From Onthophagus taurus (Eukaryota > Arthropoda > Insecta > Coleoptera > Scarabaeidae), in contig NC_091973.1 of assembly GCF_036711975.1 (NCBI RefSeq), positions 16,306,001-16,370,000 on the forward strand: a stretch of 64,000 nt of DNA. Direction: 5' to 3'. Position 1 is the stretch's first letter; each line of letters opens with the position of its first letter. The notes beneath the pieces are model-generated. The model was not told the origin of the DNA and searched no databases. It saw only the letters and a program-made list of their open reading frames with translations. Made by a program: the position numbers and the translations under genes. Below, piece after piece: positions 30,001 through 40,647 of the stretch.

Positions 30001-30794
30001 GTTCTTAATTTATTTAAACGCTCAAGATGATTAATATTAGTTGTTTCTATAAAATTGAAATCATTAGTACTAACGGGTTTGACGTTAACCCTCGGCGTAG
30101 GAATTGTTATGGGTTTATTTGAGATGTTCAGAATACTAACAAAACACCTTCTGTTTTCTACTTTAGTTAAAGTTGATCCTATGTAAAGTTCTTCAGAAAT
30201 TTGCTTTGCCTTTACTATTCCTTCGATATCAGAAGTGTTTGTTAACGCGGAAATTATTTTTTCACATCTTGCCGGAATAATCGTAATTATTTTGGAGGGT
30301 AAAATTGGTAAATAGTTGTTGTCAAAATATACAATTTCTTTTTCGTAATCTATCTTGGCTTTATGTTTCTGAAGGAAATCACGACCTAAAAGTCCATCGT
30401 TTTTTATTGGAATGTTATCAGGGATAATGTGGAATTCATGATTTAAAATGTTATTTTTTAACTTAATTGAGATAGTAGAAATTCCCAAGGTATAAATTGG
30501 TTGTTCACTAATGCCTTTTAATTGTAAAACTGAGTCTTTATTTATTTTAAAATCATATGCTAACTTACTTATTTTTAAAAGAGAGACATCAGCTCCGGTA
30601 TCAAGTAAAAGTTGAACACAAGAACTTTGAAAATTCGGGGATTCTATCTTGATTATATCTAATTGTGTTTGGTCGTTTGAAAGTGAAACTGACTTGGACG
30701 AACTTGGGGTGATTTTATTTATGGTTTTCAGTATATCTGGAGAATGCAAAAATGGATTATTCTTATTTGTTGAACAGCTATTGTTAACTACCAT
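27027..30794 (-). pseudogene. Gypsy pol polyprotein (protease, RT, RNase H, integrase) with one stop
   Basis: In order: aspartic protease (LLLDTGAD at residues 63-70), RT (FRICVDFRKIN, YFTTLDLANGFHQ, catalytic YLDD at 473-476), and the RNase H start (TTDASNYAIGAIL). A TAA at 28832-28830 interrupts the frame inside RNase H, and the same frame then continues from 28829 with the rest of RNase H (KKNTNADALSRI). The integrase follows, with an HHCC zinc site (CELCQKNK), a DDE core (TDRGTNF ... NGALERSH) and a GPY/F-like end (SLWIGPYTI). Gag lies 23 bases upstream in another frame, so pol probably depended on frameshifting. One stop is the only clear break. Confidence 0.85.
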
Positions 30795-30817
30795 ACTCGG
30801 CTGTTCGCGATTATGGG

Positions 30818-32053
30818 TTAATGCTCGTTTCCCGAAACATTTTCTTGGGAGGGTAACGGTATGGAACGACTTGTAGGAGACAACGTAGGCGGATTTTGCC
30901 GTTGAACTGTTTGAATTTGACCACTAAAAGGATTATTAAAATTTTGGTTTGCTTGGGGTTGACTGAAATGATTATTTTCTCTACTAAACTTATTCGGTTG
31001 CCCTTGGTTATAATGATATCCAGAATAATTTTGTTGATTATAATTATTATGCTTTGTATTTGAATCATTTGGGTTGTTGGAAAAAAATTGCTGTCTTGAA
31101 TTATTCTGATTATTGTATCGAAAAGAATAATTTCGTTGGTCTGGATAGCTCTGATTGGGATAATTTTGTTGTGAATGTCTAGGGTTATTTGAAAATTGAT
31201 AGTTTGTGGAACCATTTGACGAATGGAACCTATTATTGCCTCGGTTGTGTTGAAATCTAAAATTATAACTTTTTTGTTGAGGGGAAAAATGAAATGAATT
31301 TGAGTGACTATTTTGTACTTGGCCTTGTTCATAATTTTGAAGTTGTCTGCACTGTGATGTTAAGTGATTGTTTGTTCTGTGACAAAACATACATGATATT
31401 TGGTTTTGACTCAATTGATTTTGAAAATTACTTTTTTGAATGAAACTAATATTTCGTGAATTTTGATTAAATTTGTAATTTTCGTTTTGCTTAAGCCCCA
31501 TTTCTATTGCTATCGAAATTGCCCTATCTAAATCTTTTGTATTTTCCGCTATTATTCGTAATTGGACCTTTTCGTCGTGCAACCCTTTTCTAAAATTTGT
31601 TACTAATATGCTGTTAACATTGTCGATTAGTACTTTTGCTTCACCGGATCCATAATTTGACATGCAAGTTTCTTTATATTTGTTAAATAAATTCTGAATG
31701 CGCTTTCCGTAATCTTTAATGTTTTCTTTGTAATTTTGTTTGATATTCATTAATAAGTTTAAAAAATGTGTAGGGGGTCGCTTATCAGTAAATTGTTCTA
31801 ACAAAAAATCTTTTATGTCGTCCCAATTCAAAAATTCTTGAGACTGGGTCACTTCTTGTGCTTTCCCTTTTAATTTTGTTGCAAAAATTAGTTCTGCTAA
31901 ATTATCTTTTTCTGTTTCTTTTACTACGTTCATCATAGCATCACAACTTTTTAAGAAAAAATTCAATGAATTTGTGTCACCATATCCATCGAATACTTCG
32001 ATTTGGTTTAAAACATCTATAGCATCTTTACGATTATCTGGTTGTTGAGCCAT
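30818..32053 (-). CDS. Gypsy gag
   Basis: An intact 411-residue frame starting MAQQPDNRKDAIDVL. A capsid-like helical region of about 200 residues (FLKSCDAMMN ... WDDIKDFLLEQF ... FRKGLHDEKVQLRI) is followed by a zinc-knuckle variant (CMFCHRTNNHLTSQC, CX2CX5HX4C) and a very Asn/Gln/Ser-rich tail. It would form the particle that packages element RNA. The frame ends 23 bases before the pol frame, which is in a different phase. Confidence 0.8.
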   Translation of the reverse strand: MAQQPDNRKDAIDVLNQIEVFDGYGDTNSLNFFLKSCDAMMNVVKETEKDNLAELIFATKLKGKAQEVTQSQEFLNWDDIKDFLLEQFTDKRPPTHFLNLLMNIKQNYKENIKDYGKRIQNLFNKYKETCMSNYGSGEAKVLIDNVNSILVTNFRKGLHDEKVQLRIIAENTKDLDRAISIAIEMGLKQNENYKFNQNSRNISFIQKSNFQNQLSQNQISCMFCHRTNNHLTSQCRQLQNYEQGQVQNSHSNSFHFSPQQKSYNFRFQHNRGNNRFHSSNGSTNYQFSNNPRHSQQNYPNQSYPDQRNYSFRYNNQNNSRQQFFSNNPNDSNTKHNNYNQQNYSGYHYNQGQPNKFSRENNHFSQPQANQNFNNPFSGQIQTVQRQNPPTLSPTSRSIPLPSQENVSGNEH

Positions 32054-32452
32054 ATTTATTAAAATATAATTATATTAAATAATTTGAAAAAAAAAAAATT
32101 TTTATTCTACTTATTTATTTGCAGTTTCCCTTGAATTTAATTATTATTATTATTTTTTATTTTTTATATTTCCTTCTCTTTTTTTTTTTTTAAATCTAAT
32201 ACCTAATAAACCTAACCCTTAAAGGACTTGCAAGGAAAAGTAGTGTCACACAAGAAACAATGCAAGTGACTTACATATACATGATCAATTCTGCACCACG
32301 TCTAGGCCTTGGTCCACCTGGATGCGTGTATCTGCAGATCCTTGAATAACGTCTGTCCACTTCTGATGAAACGTCTGCTGCGTACTGGCGCTCCTTCAGT
32401 CCGATATCAGGTGTTTTCCGTGCTGATTTCTCCAGAAGGTCTTGATGCGTCT

Positions 32453-32654
32453 GAGAATTAGTGGTTGTTCCCATCTGGTTCCGTCCCCTGATATATTTAT
32501 TATTCACACATGTCTCTGGTGGTTGTTTGGTTTTTAGTTACAGAATCATTACTTTTGATACCTACATTATTATATTGTAAACTTATTATATTCCTATTAT
32601 TATAAAGATAAATACTACGTGAGCAGCACTACGTAAACGGGTGGTACCACAACA
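32453..32654 (-). repeat. 5' LTR of the errantivirus-like element
   Basis: A direct copy of 25560-25761. In the sense direction the leader lies at 32452-32054, including a possible splice donor TGTAAGTC near 32274. Confidence 0.8.
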
Positions 32655-32964
32655 CATTGTTAATTCAATATTCATTAAGGTAACTTCATAAGGGTCTTTT
32701 GGTATACGCGATTACGAAACAAATAAATAAGTTATTTGTTAAAAATACAACCTCCCGGCTGTAACCCATAACTTATATTACTCTTAATTTACGCTTTTTT
32801 TTCTTTCTACGTCACACCAATTGTAACAGTGTGGATCCTGTTGCAGTTGGATTTGTTAAGGGATATTTGCAGATCCACTGGCGCTCTATTCTGTTATTAA
32901 ATCCACCCCCTTCTCCTTTAAGATTGGCCGGCACCTTATCATATCGTGGCGTTTTGTCGAATCG
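32655..32964. other. Flank of the young Gypsy, no gene
   Basis: AT-rich sequence at the junction with the older Gypsy. A purine-rich sense-strand run at about 32905-32923 (AAAGGAGAAGGGGG on the minus strand) could be the polypurine tract of the older element. Confidence 0.3.
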
Positions 32965-33234
32965 TTATATATTTTTTTTGTTGATTGAACATTTAAGACT
33001 TCGTCGTTTGTAATGATTTAGAAATAAATAGTTAAAGGAGGGAATTTGTGTAAGTAATTCAAAATAAGACTTTGAATTATAAACAATTCCTAATCGCAAT
33101 GGTAGAATACCGGATGAGTTTTCTATCTCTTTTAATTCTGCGTCGCATCCTGTGATGAGGAGCCACCTGCAATATTTCTTATCTTTAATTCGTTCATATG
33201 TGCAATTTTTATTTTTAATTTTGTACCGGGACAT
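32965..33234 (-). pseudogene. Env-like N-terminal fragment of the older Gypsy
   Basis: An 89-residue frame overlapping the end of the integrase. It contains a Cys-bearing start and LPLRLGIVYNSKSYFELL, which is reminiscent of the N-terminus of errantivirus envelopes. No signal peptide is obvious, and the frame ends after 89 residues. Weak call, supported mainly by position. Confidence 0.35.
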
Positions 33235-33382
33235 AGTTTTAATTGAACTTTATTATTTCCTAATATTTTGTCAATTATGTAAGGACCTTGATGTAACGAA
33301 TCTGACTTTTTACCTTTTTGTTGTCTTTTCCAATATACCTCAGTTCCTTCAGTAATGTCATAATTCTTTTTATTTTCATTTT

Positions 33383-33545
33383 ATAAGTACGAAGGCTTTC
33401 ATGGCCGGAGTTAATTGAACTAAAATTAGAACTAAAACTAGAACTAACACTACAAACTTTCGGGTTTTGCCGTGCGTCTTTTAAGAAAAGGTTTGACGTT
33501 TCGGATGCCATGTTGCAACCTTCTTCAGAAACTGGTTCGAAGTGA
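33383..33545 (-). mobile_element. 163 bp hammerhead-bearing insertion with 12 bp direct repeats
   Basis: TATTTTCATTTT flanks both sides (33371-33382 and 33546-33557). The insert splits integrase sequence that reads on across it. It carries hammerhead-like motif H and a TTAGTTCTAGTTTTAGTT-type short repeat, and has no coding capacity. It looks like a small non-autonomous retroelement. Confidence 0.7.
33497..33528 (-). ncRNA. Hammerhead-like motif H
   Basis: Core CTGAAGA plus an extra A. Helix II pairs GG-T-TGC with GCA-T-CC around an AACATG loop, followed by GAAA and a two-base helix III (CG) before TC. Helix I arms GTTT and AAAC flank it directly. Confidence 0.65.
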
Positions 33546-34404
33546 TATTTTCATTTTGTTTAATAATTACCTTTTCTTTATGCTTTATCATTGCATTATC
33601 TATTTTTGTATCTTTATCTTGTAATTTAATTATTCTAATATGTTCAATAAGAGTAGAATGTAACCTTTATGTAACCCTATTGGTGAGTTTGATTCATGAT
33701 GCCCTGCAGTTGTAAAGTGTACATTAACTTTATATAATTTTAATAACTCTTGTACGATTTTATTTTTAAATTGTAGTCCATTATCACAAATTATTTGTTT
33801 AGGAGCATTTACTAAAATGATCTAGCAAACTTTCGGCAATAGTTATCGCGTTTTTATTGTTTACTAAATATGCTTGAGCGAATTTAGAAAATTTATCAAT
33901 TATCGTTAAGAATGTTAATTTATCAATTCTAAGTAAATCGATATAGTTTCCATATGTTTATTAAGGGTGTTAGTTAATTGTAAATTTGGTGTTAATGGGT
34001 GTCGTTCATATTTAGTTTGTTGACATATTTCACAACTTCCTATAAATTTTGCAATCATTTGTTGCATATTTTTCCAAAAGAAATTTCGTTTGATTTCATT
34101 TATTGTTTCAATTATGAATATGATTTCTTTCACTTTCATGATAATTTTGAATAATTTCTAATTGTTCGTCTTTATTTCCGATAATTTTTACTCTTTTTAG
34201 ACATCTAACTAATTTTAATCCTTTTTTAATAAATTTTTCTAAATAAACTTTACAAATTAATTTATAAATTTCGTCATTCCAGTATATATGAAATTCTTTA
34301 TATCTTTATTAATATGAAAAGTATACATTTTCTTTGATCCTAAACTTATTTCAATTGAAGTAGGAAAATTATGACAATAAAAGAAAAGTTGTCGTGATTT
34401 AGTA

Positions 34405-34608
34405 TCAATGGATCAGATCCTCAGATATAGGAATTACTTCGTCATGTTCAGAACCTTGATTACTATTAAGGCTATCATTATCACTATGATGTTCTTTTGG
34501 ATCAATCTGAACTGCTAAAGAAATATTGTCATCCTCTTTATCAATTGCATTCATTTCAATTCCACTTAAAGCATCTGTATTTGAATTTAATTTTCCTTTT
34601 TTATACAA
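34405..34608 (-). pseudogene. RNase H end and linker of the older Gypsy
   Basis: YKKGKLNSNTDALSGIE is the usual end of Gypsy RNase H. An acidic linker to the integrase follows. A 639 bp insertion separates this piece from the upstream RNase H and RT sequence. Confidence 0.55.
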
Positions 34609-34637
34609 AATTTGATAATCATACTCTTGTAAATAAA

Positions 34638-35276
34638 TTTAGGAGTAGTAACGGTCGTTACTGTTAGGATCTAAAGTAATTTATTGGGATACACGACCAA
34701 CACGACAAGGCTAGATAATTGAAAAGAGGCTTCCTTTTATCTTTACCGAGCTTTCGGAAATTTTAGCTGCTTGGTGGTTGCTTTTTAGTGCATTTGGTGT
34801 TTTGCCGGGACGACAGTTGGTCAGCCTCGTTTCTTTCCAGTTTTTGTGGTATAAAAAACTTACGTGACTTATTGCGTCTTAACTTTTAACGTAGAATTTT
34901 AACTTAATTTAATAGTTTCATAATTAACTAAAAATTTAAGTATTAAATTTTAAAAAGTAAAAATTTTTAGTATTATTTGATCTGTAATTCATCACGTTTA
35001 GTGAATTATGAGAAGTATAGTTTTAATAAGAGATGTCTAGTGTTCAATTTTTGCGACCTCATGTTTAGCTTTATTTCAGTTCCATGTGCAATCCATTTTT
35101 GTAAGTTGTTAAGATACATTTTTGCGAATTATTATAACTTTTGTTGTCTCAATATTGTAGTTACCCTGAAGAAGGAAAAATAAAATTTCCGAAAGCTCGG
35201 TAAAGATAAAAGGAAGCCTCTTTTCAATTATCTAGCCTTGTCGTGTTGGTCGTGTATCCCAAAAAATTACTTTAGT
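34638..35276 (+). mobile_element. 639 bp hammerhead-bearing insertion with inverted arms and 13 bp direct repeats
   Basis: TCTTGTAAATAAA flanks it on both sides (34625-34637 and 35277-35289). The inner arms of about 95 bp (34670-34764 and 35182-35276) are inverted copies and include the hammerhead-like region. No protein frame is recognised. The layout resembles PLE copies with inverted terminal repeats, without the coding part. Confidence 0.7.
35166..35197 (+). ncRNA. Hammerhead-like motif J
   Basis: Helix I TTACC/GGTAA, core CTGAAGA plus an extra A, helix II GGAAA/TTTCC, then GAAA, a minimal GC helix III and TC as the expected cleavage site. All three helices can be drawn. Confidence 0.7.
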
Positions 35277-35529
35277 TCTTGTAAATAAAGTTTCCATCGT
35301 TGAAACTTTAGATTGTTATCTTAAAGTTTAGGAAGCCAAATAAGGGGTTTATGATCTGTAACTATCGTAAATTGTGTCCCATAGACATAGGGTGGAAATT
35401 GTTTTAAAGCATAAACTATTCCTAAAAGTTCTTTTTCTATTGTACTGTATTTTAACTCTGTTTTCGATAAAGTTCGTGAACAAAAAGCAACAGGTTGATC
35501 ATTGCCAATTTTTCCTTGACTTAAAACAG

Positions 35530-36230
35530 CACCTAACCTACGTTACTTGCATCAGTTGTTATTATAAACGGTTTTGTAAAATCTGGATAAATCAAAATAG
35601 GGTCATTACACAATAATTCTTTACACTTCTCAAAACAAGATTTATAAGTTTCATCCATTACAACAGTTGAGTGTTCTTTTGATAAAAATTTAGTGAAGGG
35701 TTCAGTAACTTTAGCAAAATCTCTAATAAATTTTCTATAATAACCTAAAAGTCCAAGAAAAGATTTAATTTGTGTTTTAGTACAGGGAATTGGAAACTTT
35801 TTGATAGTTACTAATACTTTAACTATTTACAAAGAAAATTACATTTATCAAGAGATATTTTTACACCGTTTTCTATTAAACGTTTAAATACTTCTTCTAT
35901 CCTATCTTTATGCTCTTGTAGAGATGTTGAAAAAATTATATCATCTAAATAAATGTGAAAAATTTTATCTGTTAAACCTCTTAAGATATGATTCATTGCT
36001 CTCCGAAATGTTGATGGAGCATTACATAGACTAAATGGCATACGGTTAAATTCGTACAATCCTTGATCAGTAATAAAAGCGGTTTTATCTTTATCTTTTC
36101 TCTTACTTCTATTTGATGATACCCGGAGGCTAAATCAAGGGTTGAAAAATAGTTTGCACGTCCTAACTTATCTAAAATTTCTGAAATATTAGACAACGGG
36201 TATTTATCCTTTATCGTTTTTCGTTCAATC
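35530..36230 (-). pseudogene. Reverse transcriptase remnant of the older Gypsy
   Basis: Two overlapping frames (36196-35993 and 36059-35823) read YFSTLDLASGYHQIEV, NRMPFSLCNAPSTF and the catalytic HIYLDDIIF. Further RT and RNase H sequence to about 35530 is disrupted by stops. Not functional. Confidence 0.7.
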
Positions 36231-37176
36231 TTCTATTATCAATTACTAATCGCCATTTCAATATGCCTGAAGCATCTAACTTTTTGGGAACTAATGATAC
36301 TGGTGAAGACCATGGGGAACTGCTTTCACGAATTATTCTTTGTTTTAACATTTTGTCAATTTGTTGTTTCATTTCTAGTTTTTGAGTGTAAGGTTTCCTG
36401 TATGGTTTTTGATAAATTGGAATATCGTTTTCTAATTTAATATTATGTTTTATATCAGAATGAAAAGTTAAAGGTATTTCATAATTTCATCGTTATGAAT
36501 TAGTTGGTAATATTTAAAAAGTTAATTTTTTAATCATAGATTTTTGTTCTGAATTTAAATGATCAGTTATAACGCTCAAATATTTCAGTTTGAGAATAGT
36601 TAACATTATATTGACAATTATTAATTTCATATTTTTCTTCTACATTTAAGGGATCTAACTAAATTATACAGGGTATTCATTAAAATTTGTGACTTCAACC
36701 AAACATTCATGGTTATTTACTTCGATTAATGCATTAAGGATTTCTACTCCTTTTAATAGTTTTGTATGATTTAATATAAATTTTCCAGTTTTTTGCACAA
36801 TAGGAATTTTCAAAATGTGTCTTTTATTTGTTAAAAACTTCCCGAATCAAGTTCAAATCATGTTTACGATTTATCACCTAAGTTCTGTTAACAAAAAGAG
36901 TGAGTTTTCAACTTTAAAAGATTTAAATACTTTCCATTTCTGCATTGTTGTAAATTGCGTTACTTGTTGTTTTTGAGGGGGGGGGGAGTATCTGTGGCGT
37001 TGCACATATTCCCTGCCATATTGATTGCAATTGCCCTTTTAAAAAAATCAAGAAATCTTTTATTCTTTTTTATGTAACTATGTAAAAGTTTGTTTATTTA
37101 ATAATTTTACTTAATCATTAGACTTCAACAGAAACAAGTCAATTTTCCAATACAATATCATTTTTTAAAATACTGA

Positions 37177-37780
37177 CTATTTTTTTAATATGTGAAAATA
37201 ACCCCACAGTAACATTGGTTTGAATTTTGAAGAATTATTTACATTTAGTTGTGTACTCTGTTTACATAAATATAACCAATTTTGTAGTTCTAAGACAGAA
37301 GACACTTTTTCTAAATTTTCAGGATTTTTGGTATAAATATATTCACCATATTCTGAATAAGACATGAGACTTCTTAAGTACGTTTGTACATATCAGTTTT
37401 TAAAACTCTAACAGCTGCTTCATTTATTAAATTTACTTTAGTTAAAAGAATATTTAAAGAATCGCGAATTCGATTATCTAAAGAGTATGGATTCTCATTA
37501 TTTTCAGGAATAATTTGCATTAAATCTGTGAGTAAGCAATCTTCAGATCTTTGGTTCGAATAACTTAACTCTAAGCAAGTTTTAATATCATTCCAACTAT
37601 CTAAATGTCTGGATGCAATTAAATTGCTCCAGAAACAGGCAAAAATATTTTTTATGACAAGAAAAATGGCAAGTGTTGTACAATTTTGGAAACTTGACTA
37701 AACAGGCTATCTTTTAAAATTACTTGCCAAGGGTGTTGTACTACTCCTTTTTTTAGAAATCGTGTGTCAAACTTGATAGA
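37177..37780 (-). pseudogene. Gag-like remnant of the older Gypsy
   Basis: Minus-strand pieces such as SWNDIKTCLELSYSNQRS and CLLTDLMQIIP, in broken frames, resemble Ty3/Gypsy capsid helices. 37365-37177 continues in the same style. Call based on style and position upstream of the RT. Confidence 0.4.
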
Positions 37781-38119
37781 CATAAATTTAAAAAAAAAGA
37801 CAACCTTAACTCAATCAAATTAATATATTTTTTGCAAAACTAACGATTTTTGTTGTTTGATTTGTGACTTCTACAGTAGCATGGTTCACAAGGAATACAT
37901 GATTAAAAAAATCGCTATTAAATTGCGAACATTTCTGACCGTAGTACCTAAAGATATGATCTACAGGACCGATTTTTAACGTTTTCAAAAATATGTCTAT
38001 TACCACTTAACTAAGAGACATGGAATTTTTTTCTCATTTTTACCAGAACAGGTATGGGTTGGCCTCTCACCCGGTGCCCGCTTGACGTTGAGTGTCGGGA
38101 CATCCTGTATATACTTAGG

Positions 38120-38150
38120 ACCGGTTTCGACAAATACTTACCATCATCAG
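38120..38150 (-). ncRNA. Hammerhead-like motif A
   Basis: Helix I ATTTAG/CTAAGT, core CTGATGA plus T. Helix II is five pairs including two G-U (GGTAA with TTGTC, loop GTAT), then GAAA, self-complementary CCGG and TC. Confidence 0.65.
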
Positions 38151-38216
38151 CTAAATCTACAAGCGAAATTATAATTAAAAGTATATAGAATTAAAAAAAA
38201 CTAGATAAAAAATTAA

Positions 38217-40647
38217 CCACTTCATGCACACATTAATTTGAAATTTTCTGTCAAAAAATTATCCATTTTTTTTCTTTTATAAATTAAAATAAAAAAAAAT
38301 ATTTTCAGTAGTATAACAAGTTTTATTTACAAGATTTACAGGTTTATCTTTTTTGTAGTATATATTACATTTTTTACAATATATTTCAAACAAACGGAGT
38401 TGAAATTTAAAAATTCAGTTTTGTATGGTATTCCATGAAACAAGGCACAGCACACAATCCTACATCACAACTTTTGCAATAGTACCTAGTTTCCTTCCTT
38501 GGTCTTTTTCCTTCCTTGTTCTTCTTATTGCAACACACAGCGCAGTACCTACATGGAGCAGCTTTTTTTTTCGTTGGTGGTACATATTCGGGAAAATGGC
38601 GCTCGGTCAATCGTAAGGGTCCAGGTTGATAGCTAGGTCGACCTTTCCTGGTAGAAGAGGTTGAATGAAAATTCTCTATAAGCTTCTCAATTAGTGCCTG
38701 CCGAAACTGTAAATTATTCTTTTGTCCACCGTTTTTATTATATAAGACAAAAGCATTCCATAGCGACATGTCTAATAAGTGGAAAAATATTTTCTTGTAA
38801 TATTTCTTCCCTCTTTTTCTTGCTATAGGATAATCATGCAAATGTTGATCTAGCCGATCAACGCCCCCCATTGTATTATTATAGTCAATAATAACCTTAG
38901 GTTTTTTTATCAGTCCACCGTCTTTGTCCCTCTTTTTTGTAGTTTCCCTTGCGGAATTATGGACAGTAGAAAGCATACAAACGTCTTTTTTATCCCTCCA
39001 CTTCAAAACCATAACTTTTCCTCTTTGAAATGCGGTAATTTCGCCTTTTTTTAATTTTTTTTCCCGAATTTCTTTGGGTACTTCTTGCCGATTCATTCGC
39101 ATAGTCCCATATGAATCTGTTTTACGTTGTGCTAAAAAATCTGCTAGCTGAGGGGATGTGTAAAAATTATCTGTCGTTACGCAATATCCCAAATTCAGTA
39201 ACGGTTCCATCAAAGACAAAACTATTTGGGAAGACATAGGCCAATTTTTATATTTATTGCTAATAAGGGTTCCCTTTCCTGTGTAAATTATACTCGAATG
39301 TACATAGCCCGATTTTGATTCGCACAACAGGTATAATTTTATGCCAAATCGAGCCCTTTTCAGTGGAAGATATTGAATCCAGCTAAGACGACCTTTGTAC
39401 ATCATCAAACTTTCATCAATGCTGACGTCCCTCTCAGGAATGTATAGAGAACTAAACTTGCCATTTAGATTCTCATATACAGGCCAAATTTTATTCAATT
39501 TGGGGTGTGGGTGTGTAGCACTATTGTAAGTTACATTATCCGCAAAATGTAAATATCTTTGGATTTGATAAAATCGTTGGTATGTGAAAAGTTTAGAAAA
39601 TATAGGTGTCTGAAACACTTCAGCTGTTGACCAATACATTCTTTCTTGTGGTTTCTTCACAATACCTTGAAGAATTTTTATGGCAAGGAAGATATGCATT
39701 TCTGCAACAGTTACAGGTGCCCAAGGTGTCGCTGATGATCCCGGCTGTTGTTGGGCAAATCTGTTCGTTTCGGTCACCAGAAGGTTTATCAAATAGTCAT
39801 CAACAAATAATTGGTAATATGCCAAAACATCTTGACCATCAGGTATTGGAAAAGTGCAACCTGGGGTTCCCACAAATGAAAATCTAGGTGGTGCAGGGGG
39901 TGGCTGATCTGTATCAATGGCACACCAAGTTCTTGATAAATGAAAATGATCTTCATCGGAACAGATTTCATCTGATTCAAGATCACTCTCCTCACTTTCA
40001 TCAGATCCACTTTCTTCTAAATTGCCGTATTCGACGTCAGTATCATTACTACTACTATCACTCATTTTGATATAGTTTTACTAAAATAAGTAACGCAAAA
40101 AAACAAATGTAACAAAATAATATGAAATAGACACATACAATATTTCTTACCAAGTATTTATAATGATGTATTTATAATGATGAATTTATAAAATATAAAC
40201 CAAAAATAATTTTTACGCTCGTACTGTATAAAGAACTATAACTCACAAACACTGCTCTAAACTGCGCTAAAGGGCCGCTGAGATCGGCTATATAACACGA
40301 TATTTTTGTAAACATCCTTATTTGTATCTTTGAACAGGCAGGTAGTAAATAAACTTCGAATAGGCGGGAACCACAGCCGGAACTAAATAAATATGAAGAC
40401 GCGAAAGAAATAAAACAAAACATTTTTTTTGTACACCAAAAATAAATATCTATTTGAAAATATGCGAATTTGGGATCCATTTTCATGTTCCTAAACATTT
40501 ATAGTTTATTTTAATTCGATAATATTCCACACCGGCCGATAAAATTTGTTTTAGTAAGATAATACGGTTGCCCGTGCGACACACGGGCTTGTGCAAAATT
40601 GCCAGTTAAGCGCGCCCGTGTCAGACACGGGTATGTACGTTAAGTGG
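38217..40647. mobile_element. piggyBac element with TTAA duplication
   Basis: TTAA at 38213-38216 and 40648-40651 flanks ends that start CCACTTCATG and CCACTTAACG. The right end holds two subterminal hairpin-like repeats with GCCCGTG...CACGGG (about 40570-40590 and 40608-40630). A full-length transposase lies inside. The empty site is recognisable from the related PLE arm at about 53820. Confidence 0.9.
38407..40065 (-). CDS. piggyBac transposase, intact
   Basis: A complete 552-residue frame. It has an acidic Ser/Asp/Glu-rich N-terminus, then the DDE_Tnp_1_7 domain with the catalytic acids at D217 (SIDESLMMYKGR), D299 (TTDNFYTS) and D403 (GGVDRLDQ), with D406 close by; the spacing agrees with the known piggyBac enzyme. 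The C-terminus is a Cys-rich zinc domain (CRYCAVCC ... YYCKSCDVGLC) of the kind that binds element ends. It excises and inserts the element at TTAA. No damaging change is visible, so the gene may be active or recently so. Confidence 0.92.
   Translation of the reverse strand: MSDSSSNDTDVEYGNLEESGSDESEESDLESDEICSDEDHFHLSRTWCAIDTDQPPPAPPRFSFVGTPGCTFPIPDGQDVLAYYQLFVDDYLINLLVTETNRFAQQQPGSSATPWAPVTVAEMHIFLAIKILQGIVKKPQERMYWSTAEVFQTPIFSKLFTYQRFYQIQRYLHFADNVTYNSATHPHPKLNKIWPVYENLNGKFSSLYIPERDVSIDESLMMYKGRLSWIQYLPLKRARFGIKLYLLCESKSGYVHSSIIYTGKGTLISNKYKNWPMSSQIVLSLMEPLLNLGYCVTTDNFYTSPQLADFLAQRKTDSYGTMRMNRQEVPKEIREKKLKKGEITAFQRGKVMVLKWRDKKDVCMLSTVHNSARETTKKRDKDGGLIKKPKVIIDYNNTMGGVDRLDQHLHDYPIARKRGKKYYKKIFFHLLDMSLWNAFVLYNKNGGQKNNLQFRQALIEKLIENFHSTSSTRKGRPSYQPGPLRLTERHFPEYVPPTKKKAAPCRYCAVCCNKKNKEGKRPRKETRYYCKSCDVGLCAVPCFMEYHTKLNF

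Larger units (their letters stand above)
25560..32654 (-). mobile_element. Errantivirus-like Ty3/Gypsy retroelement, young
   Basis: Two direct 202 bp LTRs bound gag, pol and an env remnant on the minus strand. The LTRs differ at two positions that I can see (G/T near 25569 and G/C near 25587), implying a recent insertion. A polypurine tract AAGGGGGGAGG lies directly before the 3' LTR in the sense direction. I found no convincing target-site duplication or primer-binding site, so the outer LTR ends are approximate. Confidence 0.85.
33240..34139 (-). pseudogene. Integrase remnants of the older Gypsy
   Basis: 34139-33915 holds the integrase zinc region (CEICQQTKYERHPL). 33380-33240 holds a QGPYIIDKI end block. 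The parts are separated by stops and by the 163 bp insertion at 33383-33545. Confidence 0.6.
32965..38040 (-). mobile_element. Older, shredded errantivirus-like Gypsy
   Basis: From right to left on the minus strand: gag-like (about 37780-37177), RT (about 36230-35530), RNase H end (34608-34405), integrase zinc region (34139-33915), GPY/F-like end (about 33380-33240) and the start of an env-like frame (33234-32965). Many stops and frame changes are present. Two small hammerhead-bearing insertions interrupt it. No LTR pair could be recognised. Confidence 0.65.

Noticed and set aside
32271-32507. 78-residue frame across the Gypsy LTR and leader
   Set aside because: It lies in LTR and leader sequence, has no motif, and is not needed for the element.
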